Below, in pieces: positions 1-9,024 of a stretch of 56,968 nt of DNA; positions within the stretch are counted from its first letter, which is position 1; each line of letters opens with the position of its first letter. The DNA lies in the NCBI RefSeq assembly GCF_001279725.1, contig NZ_LGDE01000393.1, forward strand, positions 1 through 56,968, in the 5' to 3' direction. The stretch is from Streptomyces sp. WM4235. Its GTDB lineage: Bacteria; Actinomycetota; Actinomycetes; Streptomycetales; Streptomycetaceae. Made by a program: the position numbers and the translations under genes. Below the pieces are notes generated by a model that made no database searches, was not told the origin of the DNA, and saw only the letters and a list, made by a program, of their open reading frames with translations.

Positions 1-87
1 GTGAGGCGGGGTCCCGTAGGCGTGCGCCATCTGCCCGGCCGTGATCAGTCCGGCCAGTCCGCCCAGGGCCATGCCGATGTGGGTCAT
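1..87 (-). CDS. partial hypothetical, possibly membrane-associated protein
   Basis: The minus strand at the left edge reads as an open frame that starts at an ATG near 87 and runs off the window. The 29 visible residues are Gly/Ala/Leu-rich with one hydrophobic stretch (MALGGLAGLITAG), which could be a membrane helix. Third positions are almost all G or C. The frame also extends upstream to a GTG at 162, but there it overlaps the plus-strand CDS at 130. No family can be named from so short a piece, and no clear ribosome binding site is visible. Confidence 0.35.
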   Translation of the reverse strand, partial: MTHIGMALGGLAGLITAGQMAHAYGTPPH

Positions 88-129
88 CGCCGCCGGCGCA
101 ACCGAGGAGTACCGGACGACGTCTTCGTG

Positions 130-408
130 ATGGCCGGCCCCGTCGACTACCGCAGCACACACCTTACTTTCATGGAGATTGCCCAACACACACTGATGGC
201 CATCAGTTTCGGAATCGACTATCCGAGCATGGCTCGCTTCCAGATTTTGACGCCCGAGGTGCACACCTTCGGCGACGGGAGTGAGCGCTCTACCGTCGGA
301 AAGGACCTGGAGGAGGTAACAGCCGACGACTACGATTGGGCGCGGCATTTCGTCATCGAATCAAGCCTGCGCGCGGCAAAAGCGGAAGATCTCCAGGCCA
401 TGAAGTAG
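130..408 (+). CDS. hypothetical protein
   Basis: A 92-residue frame starts at ATG 130 (a GTG at 127 is an alternative) and ends at TAG 408. The product is soluble and acidic, with no signal peptide or recognisable motif. Its third-position GC is lower than that of the metabolic genes in this window, and it lies beside regulator genes with no operon partner. It could be a small accessory gene or the end of a decayed larger one; the reading frame further upstream looks like shadow sequence. Function unknown. Confidence 0.35.
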   Translation: MAGPVDYRSTHLTFMEIAQHTLMAISFGIDYPSMARFQILTPEVHTFGDGSERSTVGKDLEEVTADDYDWARHFVIESSLRAAKAEDLQAMK

Positions 409-710
409 AAGGCGTGGGAGGCCAACAGAAAGGCCGAGGTGGTCCTCCCCCGGCGCTCGTGGACTGGTACCTTCGGCCCTGAGGCCAGGAGCGTGACCGT
501 CTTCGACGTCCTATGACGTCGGCGGCCTGAGCACAGTGCGGTGATGACGCCCGCTCAAGTGCCACAATTCCCCGGAGTGGGTGGAGGAGTTATCCGCGTT
601 CGGGGATGCGGCGGACAACAGCCGTCTACGTACGGCCACGGAACCGGGCAGGCGATCATGTCCGGCGCCGCGCAATGCCCTGCCACGCGGCGATCACCCG
701 GTCCGGCGGG
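409..710. other. non-coding stretch, no gene recognised
   Basis: About 300 bases between the small hypothetical CDS and the 3' end of the response regulator. Frames on both strands are Arg/Pro/Ser-rich and lack codon bias or a known motif. No tRNA or strong terminator hairpin was found. Confidence 0.5.
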
Positions 711-1364
711 TCAGTTCGGTGTAATGCCGGTGAGGACGGCGAGGACAGCGAGACGGATGCGGTTGTCCCGGCCCGTTTTTGTCATCAGGCTGGCCACGTG
801 CGTCTTCACCGTGGTGACCCCGAGATGCAGCCGATCGGCGATCTCCTTGTTGGACAGGCCCACGCCGAGCAGTCCAAGCACCTCACGTTCGCGCGGGGTG
901 ATGGCCGGCACCGGCATGTCCGTCGGAGCGTCCGAGGAGGAACGGGTGTGGAGGGCCTGGGCGACGAGGCGGTCGAGGACGTCCCGGCTGAAGGGCGCCT
1001 CTCCGTTGGCGGCCCGGCGTACGGCCTCCAGGAGTTCGGCCGGCGGGGTGTCCTTGACGAGGAAACCGCAGGCTCCGGCCGCGAGTACCGGATACAGATG
1101 GTCGTCGTCGTCGAACGTGGTGAGGGCAACGACCCGGGTGGCGGGGCGTGCGGTCAGGATGCGGCGGGTGGCGGTGATGCCGTCCATGCCGGGCATTCTC
1201 AAATCCATGAGGACGACGTCGGGAGTCAGGTGTTCCGCCAGTCGTACCGCCTCCGCGCCGTTGTCCGCCTCGCCCAGGATCTCGATGTCCCGCGCCTGCT
1301 CGAAGAGCATGCGCAGTCCCATACGGACGAGCTGCTGGTCGTCGACGACGAGGATGCGGATCAC
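711..1364 (-). CDS. LuxR/NarL-family response regulator
   Basis: 217 aa. The N-terminal receiver domain (residues 1-120) has the acidic pair D8/D9, the phospho-acceptor D54 in DVVLMDLRMPG, and the usual Thr and Lys positions. The C-terminal LuxR-type helix-turn-helix (about 150-210) contains TPREREVLGLLG and SNKEIADRLHLGVTTVKTHV. Length and order are standard for NarL-family regulators. It starts with GTG and overlaps the stop of the kinase gene by four bases (GTGA), so the two are translationally coupled. It should receive phosphate from the adjacent kinase and bind DNA. The target is not visible; the divergent SDR gene at 2689 is the nearest candidate. Confidence 0.93.
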   Translation of the reverse strand: MIRILVVDDQQLVRMGLRMLFEQARDIEILGEADNGAEAVRLAEHLTPDVVLMDLRMPGMDGITATRRILTARPATRVVALTTFDDDDHLYPVLAAGACGFLVKDTPPAELLEAVRRAANGEAPFSRDVLDRLVAQALHTRSSSDAPTDMPVPAITPREREVLGLLGVGLSNKEIADRLHLGVTTVKTHVASLMTKTGRDNRIRLAVLAVLTGITPN

Positions 1365-2578
1365 AGGTGGGGCTCCATGTCGGATGCGAGGGAGGGAAGT
1401 TCGGCCGTGAGCCGCCAGCCCTGGGCGGCGGGGCCCGCATCCAGTCGGCCGCCGAGCAGGTCCACGCGTTCACGCATGCCGATCAAGCCGTGTCCGGAAG
1501 GGCCGGAGGCCGGTGGCCGGGCCCTTCCGGCGCCGTCGTCGTGGATCGTCACGTGAACGGCGTCATCGGCCACCCGTACGGCCAGCTCGGCGTGTGCGCC
1601 GGGCCCGCCGTGCTTGGCCGCGTTGGCCAAGCCCTCCTGGGCCAAGCGCAGGACCGCGAGGCCACGTACCGCGTCGAGCCGTGCGAGGCGGGGATCCACG
1701 GAAGCGGTTACCGTCAGGCCGGTCCGGCGGCTGTGTTCCACCACTGCCTCCAAAGCCACCGGCAGGGCTCCGGGCTCGACCAGGGAGCCGGTGCCGGGAC
1801 CGGTCCGGTCCGGGGCTCGCAGTACGGCGACCAGGCGCCGCAGGTCCGACAGTGCCGCGCCGGCACTGGTGTGCAGGTCGTCGAGGACCTCGGAGATCCG
1901 CGGGTCGGTGGGGGTGCTGGTGGCCGCGGTGACATGCCGGGCGACACCGACGCGCAGCATCATGGAAGAGACGTGGTGGGCCACGAGGTCGTGCAACTCG
2001 CGCGCAATGGTCGTGCGCTCCGCCTCGCGGGCGGCCAGCAGTTGTTGTTCGGCACGGAGCTCCTGCTGCTGCGCGTGTCGACGGGCATGCACCGCAGCGT
2101 CGCGGGTCACGCGTACGTACGCGCCCAGGAGCAGCGGCAGACCTGCGACGATCCCCATCTTGTAGAGCACCGGCAGGAGTTCGCCGGGCAGGTCCTCAAG
2201 GCGGTTCGCGGCGACGGCGAGTGCCAGTGCCGTCGCCGCGGCGGCGAGGCGGCGTCCGGACTGCTGTACCGCCAGCTCGAAGAGGGTGACGGCGGCCAGC
2301 ACCTTCAACGAGGCGACGGTGCTCGCGCCCAGCGCGTGTGCGGCCACGAGCAGAACCGACTGCGCCAGGAGCGCACCGAACACCCATTTCCCCGCGGCCA
2401 GGCACAGCGCGAGCCCGGCTGCGGCCAGGGCCCAGTCCCGCGTCCCGGACGGCCGCTGTAGGAGGAGTACGTAGCCGATCATGACGCCGGCAAGCACCAG
2501 GATGCGCAGGCCGGCGAATCTTCTGTCGAACGCAGGCTCGATCCAAGCTCTGTTCACACTCCCACGATAGGCGGACAC
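1361..2578 (-). CDS. sensor histidine kinase (HisKA_3/NarX type)
   Basis: 405 aa starting at GTG 2578; a second in-frame GTG seven codons later is possible. The N-terminal half has about five hydrophobic membrane segments. A dimerisation/phospho-acceptor region follows, with RELHDLVAHHVSSMM where the first His is the phosphorylated residue. The C-terminal HATPase_c domain shows the N box (EGLANAAKHG) and G boxes (DDGAG, HGLIGMRERVDLLGG). This is the DesK/NarX-like architecture common in actinobacteria. It is the first gene of a two-gene operon with the response regulator at 711. With almost no extracellular domain, the signal is probably sensed in or at the membrane (inference). Confidence 0.92.
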   Translation of the reverse strand: MSAYRGSVNRAWIEPAFDRRFAGLRILVLAGVMIGYVLLLQRPSGTRDWALAAAGLALCLAAGKWVFGALLAQSVLLVAAHALGASTVASLKVLAAVTLFELAVQQSGRRLAAAATALALAVAANRLEDLPGELLPVLYKMGIVAGLPLLLGAYVRVTRDAAVHARRHAQQQELRAEQQLLAAREAERTTIARELHDLVAHHVSSMMLRVGVARHVTAATSTPTDPRISEVLDDLHTSAGAALSDLRRLVAVLRAPDRTGPGTGSLVEPGALPVALEAVVEHSRRTGLTVTASVDPRLARLDAVRGLAVLRLAQEGLANAAKHGGPGAHAELAVRVADDAVHVTIHDDGAGRARPPASGPSGHGLIGMRERVDLLGGRLDAGPAAQGWRLTAELPSLASDMEPHL

Positions 2579-2688
2579 CCGTACGCCCGGGGTCCTGCCA
2601 TGGGAGGAGGCCGCCTCCTCCCACCGGCCGGGATGTCCGGCCCGTGGAGGGAGTCGGGGACCCTGGTCGGGCGGCGAGAGTGAGCGGC

Positions 2689-3651
2689 ATGGATACCAAT
2701 GCGCATACCTCCACGAGCTCCGACGCAGACGCTGAATCCCCGGCCAGGGGACGGCGGTCCGTCCTCGGTGGTGCGGCCGTTCTGGGGCTCGGGATCGCGG
2801 CCTTCGGCACCACCGCCCACGCCGCCGGCGCCCCGTCGAGGTCCCGTGACAAGGCCGGCCGCTTCCAGGGGAAGTCCGTGCTCATCACGGGTGGCACATC
2901 CGGCATAGGCAGGGCGGCGGCGAAGGCGTTCGCACTGGAGGGCGCCCATGTCGGGTTCTGCGGCAGGCGCGCCGAGTTGGGGCGCCAGGTGGAACGCGAG
3001 ATCCGGGACGCCGGCGGCGAAGCCACGTACATCGAGGCCGACATCCGCCTGGAAGACCAGGTTCGCGGCTTCGTGGACCGGGTCGCGAGCCGTTACGGCG
3101 GCATCGACGTCGCCTTCAACAACGCCGGCATCGGCGGCGGCAAACTGCCCCACGAGATGAGCGTCGAGGAGTGGGATGACGTCCAGGCCACCAACGCCCG
3201 GGGCGTATTCCTCGCGATCAAGTACGAGATCCCGCACATGCTCAGGGCGCAGCGCGGCGTCATCATCTGCACCTCGTCATCCGCGGCCGAACAGGCACGG
3301 CCGAACAGCGCCGCGTACACCGCGAGCAAGCGGGCGGTGCAGGGCCTGGTGAAGTCCGCGGCCCTCGCGTACGGACCCAAGGGGATCAGGGTCAACGCCC
3401 TGCTGCCCGGCACCACCGATACCCCCTTCGTCCGCCCGCCGGGCATCCCGGACGCGGATTGGGTGAAGTACAAGCAGGCTTGGGGACCGCTCAACGTCGA
3501 CGGTTTCGAACGGATGGCCGAAGCAGAGGAGATCGCGCGGGCCGCGCTCGGGCTCGCGTCCGACGACTTCCCCTACATGACGGGTGCGTCGATCAGCGTG
3601 GACGGCGGAAGCACCGCGGGCCGGAGGATGATCCAGCCGAGCAGGACGTGA
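2689..3651 (+). CDS. SDR-family oxidoreductase with Tat-type leader
   Basis: 320 aa from ATG 2689; the frame extends upstream to 2644 without a better start. Residues 1-65 look like a twin-arginine leader (GRRSVLGGAAVLGLGIAAFG then AHA), which is unusual for a short-chain dehydrogenase. The Rossmann domain follows: TGGTSGIG cofactor loop, NNAG, catalytic Ser in CTSSSA, and YTASK (Tyr and Lys). A Pro-Gly turn (LLPGTTDTPF) and a C-terminal SVDGGSTAG match classical SDRs. It is divergent from the kinase gene, with about 110 bases between starts. Substrate unknown. Export of a folded NAD(P)-dependent enzyme by Tat is inferred; the leader could instead be vestigial. Confidence 0.88.
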   Translation: MDTNAHTSTSSDADAESPARGRRSVLGGAAVLGLGIAAFGTTAHAAGAPSRSRDKAGRFQGKSVLITGGTSGIGRAAAKAFALEGAHVGFCGRRAELGRQVEREIRDAGGEATYIEADIRLEDQVRGFVDRVASRYGGIDVAFNNAGIGGGKLPHEMSVEEWDDVQATNARGVFLAIKYEIPHMLRAQRGVIICTSSSAAEQARPNSAAYTASKRAVQGLVKSAALAYGPKGIRVNALLPGTTDTPFVRPPGIPDADWVKYKQAWGPLNVDGFERMAEAEEIARAALGLASDDFPYMTGASISVDGGSTAGRRMIQPSRT

Positions 3652-3683
3652 GGGCTGCCCCTCCCGGGGAACGACGCCTGCTG

Positions 3684-3715
3684 CCGGGGCAAACTCCTGC
3701 TCAGGACTGCCCCGG
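3684..3715 (+). terminator. possible weak terminator hairpin after the SDR gene
   Basis: CCGGGGCA and TGCCCCGG form an 8-bp stem around a 16-base loop, about 35 bases after the SDR stop. There is no U-tract, as is usual in this group. The long loop makes this tentative. Confidence 0.35.
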
Positions 3716-3821
3716 TGCTGCCGGGATCTCGCATGCGCTCAAATCCTGCCGCCGCGGCTACGAGGCGCGCAGCCCTTCGCAAGCACGGCCGGCCCCGCAC
3801 GAACACGCCTCCCGGGCCATC

Positions 3822-3938
3822 TCAGACCCGGGGCGCGGATCGCGGCCGGAGCCCGGGCCGAAGGTGACGGCCGGAACCAGGGACGGCCGGCTCCCAGTTG
3901 ATGTGGCCGGCCTTGCTGCTCTCCAGGAGGAAGGTCAT
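3822..3938 (-). CDS. possible small protein, 38 aa
   Basis: An ATG at 3938 follows a GGGAG ribosome-binding sequence and overlaps the stop of the preceding frame (ATGA), a layout typical of coupled genes. The product begins MTFLLESSKAGHINWEP and ends with an Arg/Pro-rich tail that looks like the frame running on into non-coding DNA. It may be the surviving start of a truncated gene. No family recognised. Confidence 0.3.
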   Translation of the reverse strand: MTFLLESSKAGHINWEPAVPGSGRHLRPGLRPRSAPRV

Positions 3939-4177
3939 CGCGCGCTCCCGGCGGTCTCGCACGGCAGTTCGGCGGCGTGCTCGTCGGGATCCTGGTCCGT
4001 GTCGTCGAAGCCTCCGTGGATGGAGCGGACGATGTCCTCGCTGTCGTCCAGTGCTCCGTTGGGCGCGCGGGCGAGGCAGGTGACGCCATACGCGGGCGCC
4101 CAGGTCCGGCGGGTGCATTCGTCATCGTGCGGACAGGACAGCGCGATCGCTACCGCACGGGGGTAGGCACCGGGGCG
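3935..4177 (-). pseudogene. orphan coding-like frame without a start codon
   Basis: Directly after the TGA that ends the WD40 fragment, the same frame stays open for 80 codons with strong G/C third-position bias. It contains a Cys/His-rich segment (SCPHDDECTRRTW) and an acidic segment (DDTDQDPDEHAAELP). No ATG, GTG or TTG is present in the frame, so it cannot be started normally. It ends at a TGA overlapping the next ATG. Most likely it is the 3' part of a gene whose 5' end was lost. Read-through of the TGA is a less likely alternative. Family not recognised. Confidence 0.35.
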
Positions 4178-4704
4178 TCAGGGGTGGAAGTCGAACGCGA
4201 ACAGGCCTCCGGTGCCGGCGGCGGTGATGCCGTCCGGGTGCCATGCGCAGGCCTCCAGGCGGTCCTCGACGCGGACGCAGGCCGCGGGGCGGCCGTTCGC
4301 GGCCTCCCAGATCCGCAGCGTCGCGTCGTGGCCGGCCGTGGCGAGCCACCTGCTGTACGGGGAGGCCGCCATGGCCGGCACACGGCCGCCCCGGGGGAAG
4401 GAGTGTCGGAGCTCCCCCGACTCCGGGTCCCACACGCATACCGTTCCGTCGGCGCCGCCGCCGCACGCGAGCCAGGAGCCGTCGGGGGCCGCGGCGATCG
4501 CATCCACCGGCGTGCCGCGGCCCGAGAGGGCGCGGATCCGGCCGCCCGATACGGTGTCCCACAGGCTGACCGTGCCGTCGTCCGTTCCCGTGACCAGCCC
4601 GATGGAGGTGGTGCTCGGGTGAGGAAGGAACTCGACGGCCGTGACACCCCCGGCCGCCGATGTCGCCCCTCCGCAGCGTCAGCCTCTTCGCCGGCCTCGG
4701 TCAC
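4178..4704 (-). pseudogene. WD40-repeat protein gene with a probable 1-base frameshift
   Basis: A GTG start at 4704 overlaps the stop of the upstream propeller gene (GTGA) and encodes MTEAGEEADAAEG before the frame becomes nonsense. One frame over, an open sequence continues with at least three WD40-like units: GTDDGTVSLWD, GGADGTVCVWD and GHDATLRIWE, each with the typical trailing Trp-Asp/Glu. Adding one G to the GGGG run (CCCC on the plus strand, 4666-4669) joins the two parts into one frame of about 175 codons. The sequence has therefore lost a G, as a real mutation or a sequencing error. The product would be a short, incomplete beta-propeller. Without the repair, the first start in the WD40 frame is GTG 4507. 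Confidence 0.7.
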
Positions 4705-5693
4705 CCGATGGCTGGGTAGGCCATCGCGTCTGTTCCATTGAGTGCCAGGCCGACGTACTCGTTCACGGCGTAGGGCGCGACACTCGGGGGCGTGGGCAGG
4801 TCCTCGCCTGTGCGGGCGTCCAGTGTCAGCGGGCCGCTCTCGGTTCTGCCGTAGATCCGTCCGTGCCACACGGCGGTCACCGTGGGTGCGATCCGGTTCG
4901 TGGCCTTCTTCGGCAGTGTCCACCGGAGCTCGCCGTTGGAGGTGTCGAAGGCCCATACGGAGAGGCCCTGCCAGTTCCGGAAGCAGACCAGGGTGCCGAT
5001 GCCGTCGTACTCACAGTCTCTGCCCATGTGCGGGAGCTCCTTCTGGATCACCCCGGTCTGCGGATCGACCAGCCGGTCGAAGCTGACACCAGCCTTGCTC
5101 TGCCCGCCGACGTGGACGAATTGAGGCCCTCCCGTGCCCACGACCGGATACTCGCTGTCCTCCCCACGCCAGCGCTGTTCTCCCGTGTTCAGGTCGTACC
5201 CGGCAACGGCTTGGTAGCCACTGTCGATCGCATCCTTCGTGATACCCACCATGGTGCCCTTGACGATTTCCTTCGCTTCGAGCAGGTCACGTGTCCACAG
5301 CACCCGCTGGTCCACGAGGTCGATGGCGTAGGTGGTACGGCCGGCGGGCTTGAAGGCGCCGACCGTCAGCAGCGCCACGCGGCCCGAGCTCGCGGCGACC
5401 GTTGGGATCAGCGGGTCCTGCATGTCCTTCGCCCACTCCGGAACGTCCAGTGACAGCCGCCATGCGACCTGCGCGCTTGCCGCGTTCACCGCAGTGAGCT
5501 CTACCAAGACCCGCTCGGCATGCGTGCCCGCCGCCGGCTGCTTCACGACAAACGAGGCCAGGGCCAGCGGCGAGGCGCCCTCCGTGATGACCACCGGGTG
5601 CGTGAACGTGAAGAAGCCGACGCTGTTTTCGAAGCCGGCCCTCCGTTCTCCCCCGGTCCACAACTGCCCGGCCGTCACCCGATCGGTGGCCAC
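4701..5693 (-). CDS. PQQ-like beta-propeller protein, probably 5'-truncated
   Basis: 330 aa from GTG 5693. Repeated strand motifs of the PQQ/quinoprotein propeller type are visible: AIDLVDQRVLWTRDL, GYDLNTGEQRWRGE, AFDTSNGELRWTLP and TLDARTGEDLPTPP, where a Trp follows an aspartate/glycine turn. Relatives in Streptomyces usually carry a lipoprotein or transmembrane N-terminus. Here the frame begins directly with propeller sequence, 15 bases after the AraC gene stop, so the 5' end seems lost. Its stop overlaps the GTG of the WD40 gene. Function is probably binding or sensing; no enzyme residues can be named. Confidence 0.7.
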   Translation of the reverse strand: MATDRVTAGQLWTGGERRAGFENSVGFFTFTHPVVITEGASPLALASFVVKQPAAGTHAERVLVELTAVNAASAQVAWRLSLDVPEWAKDMQDPLIPTVAASSGRVALLTVGAFKPAGRTTYAIDLVDQRVLWTRDLLEAKEIVKGTMVGITKDAIDSGYQAVAGYDLNTGEQRWRGEDSEYPVVGTGGPQFVHVGGQSKAGVSFDRLVDPQTGVIQKELPHMGRDCEYDGIGTLVCFRNWQGLSVWAFDTSNGELRWTLPKKATNRIAPTVTAVWHGRIYGRTESGPLTLDARTGEDLPTPPSVAPYAVNEYVGLALNGTDAMAYPAIG

Positions 5694-5708
5694 TCTGGAA
5701 AGGCTCAG

Positions 5709-6740
5709 TCACTCCCCGGGAGGCTCAGCGTGGTCGCAGTCGCGAGCATATGCGGCCGGAGTCTGACCGTACCGGCTCTTGAAGGCCCGGATGAAGTGGC
5801 TACTGTCAGCGAACTGCCAGCGGGCGGCGACCTCTGCGACGCTGGGCCGCCCGGCCCGGGCGCTCAGGGCGGACCGTGCCTGTTCGAGCCGGCGGCCGCG
5901 GATGTACCCGGCTACCGTCTCCGCCCTGCCGGCAATGGTCCCGCCCTTGATGCCCGAATGGTCCGCAGCGGCGGTCGCGAATGCCCGGTGCAGGGTGCGT
6001 ACGGAGATGTTGAGAGCACGGGCCAGCGCCGCCGGGGAGAGGTCGGGGTCGGTCAATCGACGATCGATGATGTCCTTCACCGCGCGCACCAGGACGGACG
6101 CCGGCTGCGGCTCGGAGCCGTCGGGCTGCCCGGCCACCACTCCGTCGCCCAACTCGATCAGCCTGTTGCGACCGGCATGCAACCCGGCCGGAGCCGGATC
6201 TGTGAGCGTCTCGTCGATCACCCGGACGTGGGCGAGGAACATCCGCGTCTCCGGGGCGTCGGCCGATCCCGTGATCTGCCGATCGCCCCTGAGTGGACCG
6301 ACCGACGAGGCCGGCAGGATGAGCACACTTGCTGCGGTGTCGCGCGCTGCCTCGTGGATGGCAGCGCCGCTGCGGTGCACCGGGAACCTCCCCGCTGAGA
6401 CGGTCGACTGGCCGACGCCGTGCCGGTCGAACGAGCAGGTGTTGCGCCGCACCACGTGCACCACCACCCGCTTCTCCTCGCAAAAGGGCACACCGGGTAA
6501 GGTCCCCGGGAGTGACGTGCTGAGCGCATCGGCGATGACCGCGCCGAGCACCGTGACGGCGCAAGTGCTGATTTCACATTCCCCGCTGCGGCCCGGAACG
6601 AAGGCAGGAGCCGGATATGCCGTACCCGTCTGCTCCTCCCGGCCGCACCGAAAGATGACGAATCCATCCTCCGGGGTCTTCGGGGCAATGATGTGCATAG
6701 CAAACTCCACTGCCGTTTCGAGCTTGTCGGCCGCGGTCAT
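5709..6740 (-). CDS. AraC-family transcriptional regulator
   Basis: 343 aa from ATG 6740 (MTAADKLE); an upstream ATG at 6800 is less likely because it adds an Arg-rich stretch. Residues about 1-220 form the sensing part, similar in layout to the AraC-binding-like domain (AraC/RipA type). The last 100 residues hold the double helix-turn-helix: DPDLSPAALARALNISVRTLHRAF, then SVAEVAARWQFADSSHFIRAFKSRYGQTPAAYAR. This signature is unambiguous. The gene is followed closely by the propeller gene on the same strand. Effector and targets unknown. Confidence 0.88.
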   Translation of the reverse strand: MTAADKLETAVEFAMHIIAPKTPEDGFVIFRCGREEQTGTAYPAPAFVPGRSGECEISTCAVTVLGAVIADALSTSLPGTLPGVPFCEEKRVVVHVVRRNTCSFDRHGVGQSTVSAGRFPVHRSGAAIHEAARDTAASVLILPASSVGPLRGDRQITGSADAPETRMFLAHVRVIDETLTDPAPAGLHAGRNRLIELGDGVVAGQPDGSEPQPASVLVRAVKDIIDRRLTDPDLSPAALARALNISVRTLHRAFATAAADHSGIKGGTIAGRAETVAGYIRGRRLEQARSALSARAGRPSVAEVAARWQFADSSHFIRAFKSRYGQTPAAYARDCDHAEPPGE

Positions 6741-6889
6741 GAATCCTTGCTCTCCTCGGATCTCGTAACAGGATCGTGAACGCCGTGGCAATCCCTGCAA
6801 CCGTGGAATTCTTCGTCATGCGGCCCTGGCCTTCTGATGGGCTTCGGCTCGCGCTTTGCTGACGATCAGTTAGAACGCCACTGGTGGTA

Positions 6890-7310
6890 GGCACCTGGTT
6901 GAGCTGCGTCGGGGGGCTGGTGTTTCAGAAGACCGGCTTCGGTGTCCGGGGGGTGAAGTGGTGCCGGTGCATGTACTCGGCCTTGATCGGGAGTGGAAAG
7001 CTTCGGCCCCGGCGTCGTCGAGCACCGACCCGATGCGCCCTACGGTCCAGGCCGCGGAGCTGTCTTCGCTGCCGCGATCCGAGTGGAGGATCGAGCCGTC
7101 CACGGGCCCACCCCTGGCTGCCGGGGCCCTCGTGAGCGAAACACTGGCCAGGACGGCGTTGTGGCGCCGTCCCGTAGCCGAGCAGGCATCGGGATAAGAG
7201 GTCGAAGGTCGTGGCCAGGTAGGGCCTTCGTCCGCCGGGGTCGATCTCGGTCACGTCACCGGACCAGAGCATGTTCGTCGGGACGGCGCCAAAGTGACGG
7301 TGTGCCGGCT
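6890..7310 (-). pseudogene. IS3-family transposase remnant (OrfB, DDE integrase core)
   Basis: On the minus strand, pieces of an IS3 OrfB can be read in two frames: NMLWSGDVTEIDPGG with YLATTFDLLSRCLLGYGT (first Asp region), then a shifted frame with ILHSDRGSEDSSAAW (second Asp region) and DDAGAEAFHS, then IKAEYMHRHHF near the C-terminus. The order matches the rve domain, but frameshifts break it and no intact start or inverted repeat remains. It is a decayed element next to other IS remains. Confidence 0.7.
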
Positions 7311-7819
7311 CGGGAGCAGGCTTCCGCTCGCCCTGCAGGGTCGGAGACCGCGGCCGGCGTGGGGGAGGCGCGTTGTGCGTCAGGCGCTCCGGACCGACCC
7401 GCAGATGGAGCGTAGTAGCCAGATTCGCGCTCCTGCCGTAGGGGATCACGGAGTTCCTGACCATTGGACCTCCCCTGATTACTGGACGGCTTGATGCTGA
7501 GGGGGTTGTCCCCGAGGAAGTAATCCTGAGCGCGCGTGGGTTACGCCCGATCACGCGCAGCACCTCATTGACCGCGGAGGCAGACTCCATGTTTCCGGGG
7601 AGTGACTGACGGCCGAAGTTCCCGGCGGGCGCAGTCATGACGGTCACGAAGGCCTCGCCGGTCGCGCTTTCCATGCATCCCCATCCTGCAAAGGTTCACA
7701 GTGCAGCCGCAATGGCAGCTTCAGCATGGATTCATTGACGGAAATGGAATGATGCCCAATCTCAATGTGCCTGTTTTCCGGACAGGGCTACGAGGAGGCC
7801 GTTCACCGACCGGCCGTGG

Positions 7820-8130
7820 GCCGGCCTGGGCAAGGCGCTGGCCGGGGGCGTGGCAGGCGCCGACCAGCGCGGTGAGCTCGCGGTCCCGGGGGAAGCCGGG
7901 GCCACCGCCCCTTGAAGGCTCTGCTCGGCGAGTTTGCTGGCCTCTGGCCACACCCGTCGACGGCCGGTGCTCGGTGCGGGAGGTGGCGTGTCGTGGCGAT
8001 CGACGGAACGACCTTCGACGTCCCTGACAGCCAGGAGAACGTTGCCCGGCTCGGCCGTCCGAAGGCGCACCGCGGAGAGTGGTCCGCCTTCCCGCGCGGA
8101 GGGTTCCCGCCGACCGTTTGGCCACGGCCA
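7820..8130 (+). pseudogene. IS4-family transposase remnant
   Basis: WRVVAIDGTTFDVPDSQEN followed by a RLGRPKAHRGEWSAFP-like segment is the first catalytic Asp region of the IS4 transposases common in Streptomyces. The preceding residues (WQAPTSAVSSRSRGK, then PLKALLGEF in a different frame) match the part before it, with a frameshift. The catalytic core downstream is missing. No terminal repeats were found. Confidence 0.65.
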
Positions 8131-8257
8131 TCACCGTCGGCCTCGGTGAGATGGCCGAACGCCCCTGCCTGTTTGTCGCGGACGTTCCAACCCCCGTGTC
8201 GCAAACGCAAGATGTTCAATCCTCCGGCCAAAGGTCCACGCGCCCGGGACTCTCAAG

Positions 8258-8698
8258 TCACTGGTGTCGTGCCTGACTTCGATCTCCTTTGTGACGGTCC
8301 GTCGGTTCATCCGGCGGGCCGTTTCGGCTTCTCCGGTTGGTGATGGACAGGGTGATGGCCCGGCCGTCGCGTCGGGTGGGCGCCGGGTTCCACCGCTCGG
8401 GTTTGCGGTTCTCGTTGAGACAGGCACGTTGTCGCTGGTCAGCCAGGGTGCGGCAGGGCTCGGGGCGCTCGAACGTGGTGGTGCTCACCTCGGTCCAGGG
8501 CCGGCGGCGGGCCAGGCGGAGCCGGCGGTGTCGTCCGGTGGTCACGAGCCAAGTCGCGGAGAACTGCCGCAGCCGCTTGGGCCCCAGTGGGAGCACGTCG
8601 CCGGTCAGGGCGAGCATGGGCATCCAAGTCGGCAGGTCGAGGGTGAGCCGGATGCCCATGCGGTCCCCGGCGCGGGTACGCCGGCGGTGCCGGCGCAC
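8258..8698 (-). pseudogene. IS1380-family transposase C-terminal remnant
   Basis: The minus-strand frame contains RTRAGDRMGIRLTLDLP, LGPKRLRQFSATWLVTTG and LRLARRRPWTEVSTTTFERP. These resemble the C-terminal tail of actinobacterial IS1380 transposases, where a Leu-rich segment is followed by an Arg-rich end with a conserved Trp-Pro-Trp. The N-terminal two thirds, including the DDE residues, are absent. Downstream the frame runs into unrelated sequence. Confidence 0.5.
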
Positions 8699-9024
8699 GT
8701 GGAGTACTTGCTTCAGCTCATTGGGGCGGACGCTGCTGGAGCCCCTCGAAGCGTTCGGCGCGGGGGCCGCCGAGCACGGCGCCTACGTGAGGGAGGCCCG
8801 CGACCGGGCGAAGGAGCCCGGACCCCGCGACGACGCCCATGAAGATCGACCCCTGCCGGGCTGCGGTGAGGTGAGCGGCTGCGAGGCGGGGTCGTCAGCA
8901 GCGCCTCGGCAGGGCCGACCGTCGGCGCGAGCCTCGGCAGCGGCCTTCAGCTCGCGCGGCCCGCGTCGAGTCCTTGCCGGATGTCGGTCGCCATGGGAAC
9001 GCTGGCGTCGACCCGGGGCACCAC
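8699..9024. other. degraded sequence, no gene recognised
   Basis: About 330 bases between the IS1380 remnant and the amidohydrolase stop. Frames on both strands are Arg/Gly/Ala-rich and low in information. No motif, RNA gene or clear repeat was found. It probably belongs to the same block of IS decay. Confidence 0.45.

Noticed and set aside
4178..4180. The TGA ending the WD40 fragment as a selenocysteine codon
   Set aside because: A real selenoprotein needs a SECIS hairpin right after the TGA and a known redox context; neither was evident. Kept only as a check within the frameshift finding.
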